Assembly (NCBI GenBank): GCA_013398055.1 | Contig: VZRS01002391.1 | Span: forward strand, 3,102 to 67,101 | From: Ifrita kowaldi | Taxonomy: Eukaryota; Chordata; Aves; Passeriformes; Cinclosomatidae | Direction: 5' to 3' | Length of the DNA: 64,000 nt | Shown here: piece after piece, positions 22,948 to 33,367 of the stretch | Numbering within the stretch: position 1 is the stretch's first letter | How the letters are laid out: each line of letters starts with the position of its first letter | Translations under genes and position numbers: made by a program | Notes under the pieces: generated by a model | Told to the model about the DNA's origin: nothing | What the model saw: the letters and a program-made list of their open reading frames with translations, nothing else | The model's database searches: none

Positions 22948-25900
22948 GTAAGCACTGTGAAGATAACTTTCATATTGAAATAGATCTCTGTTTCTTTTGA
23001 TACATTCTAACACTAGAATTCAGACTTTAGTTTGTTTCTTTTTTATAAAAATACAAACATTTTCTTACGTGTATTTCTTAGTATTTCTCATTTTAAGCCA
23101 ATATGTGTTTTCATAATAATTTCTGTTTTGGTGTTACACTGCTAATTATTTCAGATTCTATAAATTGCAACTCTCCAAGTTTTTCACAACGGAACAGATA
23201 CAGAGAACTTACTAGAAAAAGGGGTTATCCCAGACTAGTAGAAGAGAACTACTCTATGTCTTATACAGATCTATCAGTGAACCTGCCTTTTATACTGTAT
23301 TTTACCTACCAGACATACGCAATATAAGGAGTCAGTTGATATATCAATTGCTGAACTCTCAGAGTGACTGTAATTGTCTATACAGAGGGTGCAGACAACA
23401 GAACTCAAAACTGGGATCCAAAGACATGACTTGAATTACAATTTTTTCAGTGTCTATAATTTGGTTAATTTTAGAGTTATTTTTAGCAAAATAGTTGGAA
23501 GACACAATGCAGTTTAAAAATGTCACTTAAGACTTAAGGCCCTCTCGTAATGAATATGCATTATTTAATTATTTTGTTCATCAGTGTTCCTTGTGAAACA
23601 ACTGAAATACCTGAGGCAAAAGAAATAACCCATGTGGTGATAAGCAACTCTCTTGGCTGTTGTAACAGCTGGACAGAAGGAAGAATGGCTATGAAATGGA
23701 CAGGTGGCTTTTGCCCCTTTTGAGTTCCCCATTGGCAAGTGCATTTTGATAAATTAAACTGGGAGCTGCTGTAAATGTGGGCTCCTCTTGTAGTTGCTAA
23801 GCTCATTTGGTAGCTCACCTTAACGTTTTGATTTTCTGTGTCCTGCTCTTTCCATTCAGTTGTACTTTCACGGCTGTTCTGGTTGTGCTCTGGCTCTTGC
23901 ATGAACTGGTACAGGCCAGGACACTTCATCTTCGTTCCCAGGTTTTCCATTAGTGCTCTGTCCAGAGGTCACCAAAATTAATAAGTCTTTTTCCCAGTGC
24001 TGTTAGTGAGCTTTGTAGCAAAAGGTGATTTGTCACACACTTGGCAGCGTATCTCCTAATGCACCTACAGAACCAGGAGTGTGTAGAGATTGACAGAGAC
24101 TGGCATGGTCTACAGCAATGAGAAGTTCTGGGAGTAAACAGACAGCTTTATGGTCTGTTTTTTGTCTCTGCTACTGTTGTTCTTAGTGAGCTTCAGCAAA
24201 TCATTTCACTTTCCTCTGTGTCAGGTACCCTATCCACAAAGTGTGGGTTATAGGTGTATTTTGTAAAGCACAAGATTTAGAGCTGTAACATGCTCTGCTG
24301 TGCTGCTCTGAAACGCAGTGAAGGCAATGGAATAATTTTGTTTGGCTTCAGACAGGGCCATATTTAAGTCAATTGTTGCAGTTAGTTTTATAATATCTGG
24401 CTTCCATCTGCTTAGAGATGAACACTACCTTCCAGCAATCATAACTTACACTGGCTGTTCTCTCTTAGAGCTACCACAAATTAGAGATTCAAGTAGACCT
24501 CTGTCATGGGTGTATCTTTCTACTTCTCAATTACTGTACCTTACCCATATAAATAAACATGAATCCTGCTGAGGAAGTAGAAAATTTGATTTAGTTTAAA
24601 ACAAACAAATATTTGGCAAGTAGCTAATCAACAGAAAAGGAAAAAGGAAAGAAAAGAAACTTAAAAAGCTCCAGTATGCTGCATCATACTTCCTGCATTA
24701 AAAATTCTAGACAATTCAAAACCAAGGTTGAATTTATTTTCTTTCTAAAGTGAGCATTTTCATTATAATTACCTAATTAATGGAATTATTTATTAGTAAA
24801 CATAAATAAATCAAAACTAAAAATAAATATCAATAAACAGAACATGGCAAAAAATCTAAAATACAGTCATCTGTGTGAGTTCTGCAGGAAATGTGGATTA
24901 AATCCTATTAACTCCTTTATACAAAGTCTACCAGCACTTTTACTTCAAAAATCTTGTTTTGAATTGTGCTATTTTATATCCTGTGAAAATAGGGTAAGCA
25001 TTTGGAGACAGCTGAAAAAGGGGATCTCCGGTCTCATGAATTCAGTGATAAAATTTGTATTATTTCTAGCATTCTCTGCTTTTTTGCTTTCACCTTTAGG
25101 TTTATGGGGCTCTTCTGTGTTACTTTTTCCATTCTCGAGGGACTCAACTCATTTATCGTTCAGCCACAAGAGAGAAGGACAAGAATGTCCTCTCTCTCTT
25201 TCCTTGAGCTCTTTCTACAGTCCAATAAATTTAGATTTCTTTGCTCTCTATATTGGGGAATTTTTTATTTTCTTTCTAGCCCATTCTCGTGCTGCCAGAA
25301 CTGATTTATGGCCAGATACGTCCAGATACTGTTAGAAGAGTGGCCCAAAGACTGGGCAGTACTAATGCCTCAGTTATTACACAGGGCAGGTGACTTTCTC
25401 CATGAGAAGCACCGTGCTAATCTCAAGAGTTAGTTGTAGAAAGGGTGCACAGTAGAAAAGGAACAGAAGTTACAGAGCCAAAAGTCATCAGGTATTGTGG
25501 AAGCAATATCTAAAATTAGTCTCTGTGGGACAACAGGCATGGGAAACCTAGGAAAAAGAAATGAGAAAAAAATCGTATTTTAACATATTTTAATCTGCCA
25601 AAACCATATGTGAAGCAATGCCCTCTGATTGTGCAGGCAGCTTCTATTTGGCAGACGTGAAGACATACTGACAGAATGCTGAGGAGGCTTGTTTTAGAAG
25701 CCTGTGCTCGTGCTGTGTGGCACGGGCGTGTTTAAATGGCTGCCCCTTCAGTCTTGCACACACCACCTTCTCTGTAGAAGATACAGAGCTAGAAACTTGG
25801 GATTAGTATTTTCCTGTGTAGATTCCTGAACTCCTGTCTAGACTTACAGCTGTATACAGGTGATTTGACTTCAAAAGGTACTGTGATATTCGTCTCGTCT

Positions 25901-27009
25901 TCCTTTTCTTCTTTTCCTCTCTCCAGTTACTGGAGATTCAGTGCCTTTTTTGTGGATTGAGGTCTTAATTTTGAGCATACTTGAAAAATACAGGCTGAGC
26001 CTACAAGGTACTTAGAGGGTAAAAAAAAAATATTTTTGTCAGTCATTCATTCATTCATTCATTTATACTTTTGATTGTGTTTCCTTTCCGAACTGACCAA
26101 ATGTTAGCATAGTTTAGTTCTATCTTGATTTGTTTTATTTCACTGGGTTCTGATTTTTTTTTTTTGGAATGGATCCTCATTGAACATAAGAACGGTCTGC
26201 CACCAAGACCTTAACCATGTAAGCCCGATCATAGTGGAGACATATGGACTATGAAACTTACAGGACAGGACAGTCTACTTAGTGCTTTGTAGAAACTGGG
26301 ATCCAACCCCCAACCAAGGCAGATCACAGTGATTTGCCAAGAGGTCTAAGGACCCCTTTTTCTTTTCTAAAACACTCCAGGAAATTTCTGAGCTGTGTGG
26401 GCTTTTACTCCAGCAGTTCATTAGACCATGTGGCAAATACTTTTCAAAGCATAGCACCAGATATAGTTAGCACATTCCAGTTCTGGAGTCACTAGTTGGT
26501 GATCCTGGTGCATTAGAGCTGGAGGTTAAGCTGTCTGATGAGCAGCTTGGTGTTGTGGCTGTCTGCTACTCTGGCCATGATACTGACTTACAGTCACATC
26601 CTTCATGCAGCTCATTTACTGTGTGCACTGGCTACTGCCAAGAGGCAATACAAAATCAGGTTATACTCGAGTAGAAAATTACAATTAACATTACTACTTC
26701 TCCTTCCTAAATGCTGACAGCCTCTATGATACAAGTATCAAGAGTCCCAGTCCCAGAGAGTTTACAGACATAAGAAGATAAATGCACTGTGAGGCCACGG
26801 CAGTGGAAAGGAACACATGGTTTCAAAGAAAATAAATGGCTCTAAAACAGGAAGGCAGGAGAAAGGTGGTTTCATAAATGAGTGCTTGCCTTCTCTAAAG
26901 TCTAAAACCGAAGTCAGCCTATAATGGAGCTCATTTCCACTAATGAAGGATTCAATGTATGTTGTATATTTAGTTTGGATTTTTTTTGTTGTTGCTCATC
27001 TTGTTGCTC

Positions 27010-27269
27010 AGCGATTTGTCTGGTTAATTCCGGTAACGAACGAGACTCTGGCATGCTAACTAGTTACGCGACCCCCGAGCGGTCGGCGTCCAACTTCTTA
27101 GAGGGACAAGTGGCGTTCAGCCACCCGAGATTGAGCAATAACAGGTCTGTGATGCCCTTAGATGTCCGGGGCCGCACGCGCGCTACACTGACTGGCTCAG
27201 CTTGTGCCTACCCTCCGCCGGCAGGCGCGGGTAACCCGTTGAACCCCATTCATGATGGGGATCGGGGAT
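27010..27269 (+). pseudogene. 18S rRNA fragment inserted in intron 10
   Basis: About 260 bp matches the 3' major domain of vertebrate 18S rRNA. It runs from AGCGATTTGTCTGG through CGAACGAGACTCTGG, the CATGCTAACTAG and GTCCGGGGCCGCACGCG segments, GCGCTACACTGACTGG and AACCCGTTGAACCCC to GATCGGGGAT, then stops abruptly. Compared with the vertebrate sequence I remember there are only a few changes (for example TTCATGATGG for TTCGTGATGG, and CTTGTG for CGTGTG), and most CpG sites are intact. There is no poly(A) tail and no evident target-site duplication. It is GC-rich in an AT-rich intron. It cannot be a functional rRNA gene, as it is about one seventh of 18S with no 5.8S or 28S nearby. Confidence 0.95.
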
Positions 27270-30200
27270 ATACATGATGGAGTCACCCCAAGACATTGGC
27301 CTAGGTCCCAGGTACTCTAATTTTGCTGTATATGTTTCCAAAAACATATCAAATTAATTACCTAGATTTTGAGTTTTACTAGTCCATCATTATTTTTCTA
27401 GCCATTGCCATTGAGTGTCTGAACTGTTCAGCCCTTGGTTACCCACACAGCAGCATGTGATAATAATCTTGGTTTTTTTCTTTTTCCAAGTTCTTGTGAT
27501 TTTTACTTTTGCCATTCATACTTACTCACAGGCCATACTAATTTTTCTTAGTCTAAAGAATTGTTTTCTCATTATTATTACATCAGAAGCTTAAGCTTTA
27601 ATAGCTTTTTTCCACCCATAGCATTTCTATTTTTACAACTCTGTCCAACCAATCCCATTGCATTTTCAAAATGGTATTTGGCCTTCAGCTCTAAGGATAA
27701 AAGTCTTCTTGGCTTTCGACTGGAAGAGAAGTCATTTGGCACGGAAGGCAGCACAGGCATGGGGTGTGCACCCAGCCAGCCACCTCTGCTGGAGCGAGCA
27801 GCAGAGCCTTTACAAGCCCATAGCAGAACCCAGCTTTAAAATGCTCCTGGATTTCTTCTCTCAGCTTCACATAAAGCATTACCTGGCTCTTGGAGAACTA
27901 GGTAGGCACCACAGACGTGCAGGCAAAAAGTGGTAGGGAAAATGAGAACAGCAGCACTGGGTGGTGTTACCTCTGGAGTGGCTGCCTTCAGTTCCCATGG
28001 GCCCCGCTTAGCAGCACCACAGGCAGACAAAGCAAACAACTGTTGGGGGAAGAAGCAAAAGAACCCAAGTGAAAACTAATACATCCAGTGGTCTGTGTTT
28101 AGTTCCATATCAAGTAAAGACTTAGGAATAGGGAATCACAAAGAAAATAAAGTTTTGGAGGAATCCTTTGCAAGACACAAGGATCCTTAGCATCAGTCAG
28201 TGTTTTGGAAGGATGAGTGGTCCCTTTATTGACCCTTAGAGATGTAAGGTATATCCAGGTCTTGTTTTTTCATATTTTGGTATTCTAAATGCTTTAGTAT
28301 TTTCATTTGAGACTTAAATACTGCGTGTCAGTCTGAGATTTTCTGCCACATTTTCCTATTCAAATGTTTTTACTGCAGTGAAGAATGAGCAAGATTATGA
28401 AAGCAGACAGACATGTTAGGCTTGACGGAGTTGACTGGACTATTCTTTTTCTCTTTTTACCTGGCAGAGCAGTGAGCCACACTTAAGGCTTATGATGCAA
28501 AATAAATCGTGCACTTTTGGGAGAGAAATATGAACAAGTACCTTCTGGAGTTTCCTGCAGGTTCCGTCTGCTCATATGAAATTGAAAACAAAAGCTTTTC
28601 TCTGCCTTTCTCTAGGTTTCCAAGTCATCTATCGTATCCTCTAACAACTGCAGTAAACATCTTACTTAATATGCACATACAGACTTACACATGTAACTTA
28701 TTATCGAAAAAAGGTCTTTAACATTTGGAGGTGTGTTGTAATCTTGTTAGGCTTCTATAGCTCTTATTATTAATGGAAATGAAAGGAAGGCATCTCTGTG
28801 AATATTAATACATTCTTTCATAGTTGCTTTAAATAAGCCGAAGTTAACCAAGGCAAAGACAATGCTCTGTGAATCCTGTGTTCTCCAGTATCTTATTCCA
28901 TCATGGCACTCTGCTTAAAAAAATACTTGAACCCATCTCCTCACATTTGCACACTGGAGGACATATGGTGCATTTCAGCTTTAAATTTGAATTTCCTTAA
29001 TTTTGCAGGTTTAACTTATTCCCTTAATGGTACTTTAACAGGCTTTTTTTTTAATTGTTCAGTTTTGGTTTATTACAGTTGTCTTAAAGGGATATTAGAG
29101 ATATAAAGATTATTAGAGGGATAGAAGAAGAAAAAATTGCACAGGCATGCAGACAGACTTATGGAAGAGTGTGCAATAGATATTTCCATCACACTGTAGT
29201 ATAACAATCTCCATGTCAGTGAGTGAAACGTTATGTTTTTTTCAGTCGAGATGTATTATCTCAGCTAAAGTATATTAGACAGTCTGCTGTGTTATGTTCT
29301 GCTCCATCTGGTCAGTCATTTAGGTTCAATAGCAAGTATCAATGGAATTGTTTCTTATCAAGTGTTTCAGTGCGGTTAAATCCTTGATTTGGTAAAACAG
29401 TCTGAAAAAGTAATTACTGTGCATATGCAGATTTTCCTGTTTTTGAAGTTTATGGCACCCAACCATAGTGAAAGTAAGCAGAATTAGAATGGGGAAAATG
29501 GAAGAAATGCATATTTCTGTAGCTTGCACTCCACAGTCCCTGGTTCACAGAAGCCCTACCCAAACTCCTCTGTCAGGAAGGTCAGGGCTGTGGACTGGGA
29601 AACAGTAGAGATAGAGGTAAAAAGCAGCACCTGTCTGGAAAGTACCCTTGTGCCCTAAATGTATGGCCACCCATGAGTACAAGTCCTTGCAACCATGCTA
29701 GCTCTCCAAACTGCACTGCTATGGCAGAGAACAAAGGCAGCTTTTGGACCCTGCATTTTGGAAGGTGTAATATTTTAAAATGGGTGTGCCTGTCCCAGCA
29801 TGGTTACAGATGACTACCAAGGCACTCACCGTGGTTCCTTGCATAATCAAAAGCAGCAATAGTTTCAAGTGTCTAAATGAGATCCTTACCTGATCCCACT
29901 GATTGAGGAGAGCTTGTCCATACTTTGGTAGAGAAACCAAGGACTCCACTGGGCTGACCAGGGTCCCATAAAGGGCACAGGTAATTCTTGTGCCGTTCCT
30001 TAGTGGGTAGGGTTTTTGGGTAAGAATGTTTGATTCTTGTATCTCTGTTTTCTGCAGCTTTAGACTTTCATTTCTCAGGAGCTTAGATTAACTGGATCTG
30101 AGCCCCTGAGATTTGTGAGGTCAGGAAAAGAGTCAGTGAAAATAGTTTACTGAAAGTGCTAGTAAGAAGGAGTTTCTGTTGGGAGACAGATATTTTAGTG

Positions 30201-31292
30201 TTGGCTTCCTGCTGCAGGAATTGTTTATTTAGTTTGTATTAAATAGTTCCTGAGAGCAAAGTGCTCTCCTGGGAACAGGAAGACAAGATTTTCAGCACCC
30301 CAAACTAAGAGTTCTGACGGTCTCTTTATCTCAAATGAATACTGAAAACAAGTAAAGAAGCAACATCAATATAATTTCTGGTTTTACATGTGTTTTGTTC
30401 TGATCTCAATTGTATTGTCCGTGGTCCAAGAATGACTAGTGCTTTATGCCTCTGTGGGGACTCATGGAAAAAATACATTTCGTGCTATATCTGAATTGTA
30501 ACACTATAAACTACCTGTCTCTTCAGGCTAGGATGTTTCTGAGCAGGAATGCAAGTCTATATTTAGGTCCCTAGTGCCTTTTGCATTGCACAGTTGAGGT
30601 GCCATTAGCCTTTAGGCACCTCCAGGTTACGATAGTCATGAATTCTCAGCAGTCAGTGTAGCTCCTTCGGCATTCGGCACCTAAATTCTGCACAAGTCTC
30701 AGGTGCAAAGTTGATGGTTTAAACTGGCATTGCACCACTGACTGACAGATTTATGCCAGCTGAGAATGTGGTGGTGGTTTGATTTATGGGACTACTGTGT
30801 GGGTGTGTAAGGGATGAGCAGTAGGGCCAGTAGTGCCAGGCCAGAGGCAGTCGGAGACAGGAAGGCTGAGCACCCAAGCCATGTATAGCTGGTGCTTCTT
30901 TGCCCTTTAAGGTTACTTTAAGGTCAGTGTTTTAAAGATCTCCTTTTTTCATTTTCCTTTCTTGCAGCTCACTAAATGGCTCTACCCTTAGAAAAGTGCT
31001 TATCCTAAAATTCATGAAGTGACTCTTAAAGGGTTTCCCAGTCCTTCCCTCATTCTGCTGAGCGTTTGCACTAAGGAAAGAATGATACAACCATGACTTG
31101 ATTGTTATAGAAGTACGTGGTGCTTTATTCCAAGTGTTGAAAGAACATGCAGAAGACACCCTAGCCTAGGAACTTCCGTCAGGTGGTTTTTATTCTAAAT
31201 AAACCAAAAGGCAGTGGTGACTGCGGGATATATTTTACTTCCTGTCATTGCCCCAGAAATATTTATTTTTATAAAAGACATCTTTTGGACCC

Positions 31293-32166
31293 AGTCCTGG
31301 TTTCTGCTGGCATAGAGTTAATATTCTTCTTAGTAGCTGGTACAGGACAGTGTTTCAGATTTAGTATAAGCATAATGTTGATAAGACACTGATGTTTTAA
31401 TTGTTGTTAAGTAGTGCTTACTCTAAATGAAGGACTTTCCAGTTTCCCATGCTCTCCCAGGGAGCAGGTGCACAAGATGCATGGAGAGAGCATGGCCAGG
31501 ACAGCTGACCTGAGCTGGCCAAAGGGTTATTCCATACCGTATGGCATCATGCCCAGTACATAAACCAGAGGGAGTTGGCTGGGAGAGGCAGATCAGTGCT
31601 TGGGGACGGGCTGGGTGTCAGTCAGTGGGTGCTGAGCAATTGTAGTGTGCAGCACTTGTTTCTCTTGGCTTTCATTCCTCTCCCCTTTTCATTACAATTA
31701 CTATCATTATAATTATTACTATTATTATATCTTACTTTGTTTCAGGTATTAAGCTGATCTTAAAACAGGCATTTTACCTTTTTCTGCTTCTCCTCCCCAT
31801 CCCACCAGGGAGCAGGGAATGAGCTAGGGGCTGCGTGGTACTTAGTTGTTGGCTGGGTNCCAGAGGGAGTTGGCTGGGAGAGGCAGATCAGTGCTTGGGG
31901 ACGGGCTGGGTGTCAGTCAGTGGGTGCTGAGCAATTGTAGTGTGCAGCACTTGTTTCTCTTGGCTTTCATTCCTCTCCCCTTTTCATTACAATTACTATC
32001 ATTATAATTATTACTATTATTATATCTTACTTTGTTTCAGGTATTAAGCTGATCTTAAAACAGGCATTTTACCTTTTTCTGCTTCTCCTCCCCATCCCAC
32101 CAGGGAGCAGGGAATGAGCTAGGGGCTGCGTGGTACTTAGTTGTTGGCTGGGTTTAAAGTATGACA
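31293..32166 (+). mobile_element. Solo LTR of an avian endogenous retrovirus (ERVL-like)
   Basis: The sequence from TCCTGGTTTCTGCTGGCATA, through AGCTGACCTGAGCTGGCC, ATTCCATACCGTATGGCATC and a decayed TATA region (CAGTACATAAAC near 31555), to the terminal GGGTTTAAAGTATGACA follows a common bird LTR family in sense orientation. There is no internal retroviral coding region on either side, so this is a solo LTR. No clear target-site duplication is seen. The apparent 874 bp includes a 295-bp duplication with an N. Without it the LTR is about 580 bp. The family name is from memory and less certain than the LTR call. Confidence 0.75.
31565..32153 (+). repeat. Perfect 294-bp direct duplication around a single N
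   Basis: 31565-31858 and 31860-32153 appear identical throughout, with offset 295. The only base between them is the N at 31859. Both copies lie inside the LTR. Identity plus a lone N is typical of a falsely duplicated contig overlap rather than a biological tandem repeat. Confidence 0.93.
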
Positions 32167-32739
32167 ACCTTAAACAGTTTTCCCTCTATTTTAAGGTATG
32201 GATTATGGTGGAACATGATTGCAGGATGAGTCAGCTATTGAGTCATATGAGCTTATAATGTTATGCTTGTAATGTTTTGTTATGTCTGTGGTATTCTTAT
32301 GCAATTATTGTGTTGCTTTATGCTACTCTGCAAGTAAGATGAGTTTTGATCAGTATTGTATACATGGCAAGAGAAAGGGAGCTCCTAGTTTGGAAGAGTC
32401 CTAGAGGGGACGTGGTAGAAAGGGTGAGAGGGAAAAAGGTGCAGTAGGATACAAAGGGAAGCATCTGTCAGTGTACAGCAGAACAGTAACAGCACTCGGT
32501 GAACCCTTCCATGAGCACACCACCTGACAAGTGTAGTGTCATTTAAATACCTTAGATGCTTTCCAGGAGAGAACTATTTCACGTACTTGCAAGATGCAGT
32601 AGGTCTTCCACAAGAGATTGTTTCTGTAATTATGCATCCTCTGCACATCTGTGTGTGTATTTGCATGCGTGTATGTATAGGTTCATCTCTATTACACATT
32701 TGGTAAAAATGTGCCTTCCTGGTTGCTCTTTATCAACAG

Positions 32740-32861
32740 GAAGAACGTCGTGTGATTTATCTGGGTAAAATCAGACCTGACACAACCCGAACAGAACTGA
32801 GGGATCGGTTTGAAGTTTTTGGTGAAATTGAGGAGTGCACAGTAAATTTGCGGGATGATGG
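32740..32861 (+). CDS. PPARGC1A: PPARGC1A exon 11 (RRM, first half)
   Basis: 122 nt, phase 0 start, equivalent to human residues 674-713 plus two bases of Gly714. It encodes E-E-R-R-V-I-Y-L-G-K-I-R-P, D-T-T-R-T-E-L-R-D-R-F-E-V-F-G-E-I-E-E-C-T-V-N-L-R-D-D. V-I-Y-L-G-K-I is the RNP2 strand of the RNA recognition motif, where human has V-I-Y-V-G-K-I. The alpha-1 helix and beta-2 strand follow. The acceptor is TCAACAG and the donor GATGG|GTAGGA. Confidence 0.98.
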
Positions 32862-33215
32862 GTAGGAACTTCTGAGATTATTTCTTGTTTGAGATGTGCC
32901 ATATGTGAAAAATTACGGGAGCGAGATTACTGGTATGGGAGTTACCAGTATAAGTCCTGTGTCAGATGACATGCTGAGTTCAAAACCTTACTTACTTTCT
33001 TTCATCCTTATTTATTAATCTTGCTAGTTGAGATTTCCCTGTCCCAGAAATAAGTATTTAGCTGCATGACAGGACAATCATGCTGATAAATGGATGCAGT
33101 ACTTCTGGCATTTCCACTGCTGGGTCTCCAGCAAGTCTCGCTTTCGGGAAGGGGTTACACTAACGTGTGTTAACTCTTTTCAGCTTTTGTTCATAACTGT
33201 GTTTTTCAATGGCAG
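32862..33215 (+). other. PPARGC1A intron 11
   Basis: 354-bp GT-AG intron ending TTCAATGGCAG. The pyrimidine tract is interrupted near the acceptor. No other feature is recognised. Confidence 0.93.
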
Positions 33216-33367
33216 AGACAGCTATGGTTTCATCACCTACCGCTATACTTGTGACGCCTTCGCTGCTCTTGAAAATGGATACACTTTACGCAGGTCAAAT
33301 GAACCTGATTTCGAGCTGTACTTCTGTGGACGCAAGCAGTTTTGCAAGTCTAACTATGCAGACCTAG
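33216..33367 (+). CDS. PPARGC1A: PPARGC1A exon 12 (RRM, second half)
   Basis: 152 nt, equivalent to human residues 715-764 with split codons at both ends. It starts D-S-Y-G-F-I-T-Y-R-Y, the RNP1 strand, and continues T-C-D-A-F-A-A-L-E-N-G-Y-T-L-R-R-S-N-E-P-D-F-E-L-Y-F-C-G-R-K-Q-F-C-K-S-N-Y-A-D-L. Differences from human are E-T to E-P and Q-F-F to Q-F-C. The exon completes the RRM, which contributes to RNA-linked activation and NT-independent functions of the full-length form. The acceptor is AATGGCAG and the donor CTAG|GTAGGT. Confidence 0.98.

Larger units (their letters stand above)
22948..32739 (+). other. PPARGC1A intron 10
   Basis: 9792-bp intron, the longest complete one in the window. 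It contains an 18S rRNA-derived fragment (27010-27269) and an LTR (31293-32166) with an internal duplication and an N. There is also a short (CATT)n run at 26043-26063 and a low-complexity stretch at 30535-30730 that may be a decayed ancient repeat (AGGCACCT cores). Otherwise it is AT-rich with no exon seen. Confidence 0.88.

Noticed and set aside
22561..23013. 150-codon minus-strand frame over intron 9 and exon 10
   Set aside because: It is made of the CR1 fragment plus the antisense of a real exon, so it is not a gene.
24844..25335. 163-codon open frame in intron 10
   Set aside because: It is rich in Phe, Leu and Ser from T-rich DNA and matches no family I know. An overlapping frame at 25002-25304 is equally open, as expected by chance.
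26043..26063. Short (CATT)n run
   Set aside because: About five units in an intron, far from splice sites. Ordinary microsatellite, no further significance.
26924..27277. 117-codon plus-strand frame around the 18S fragment
   Set aside because: Most of it is translation of rRNA-derived sequence and has no protein meaning.
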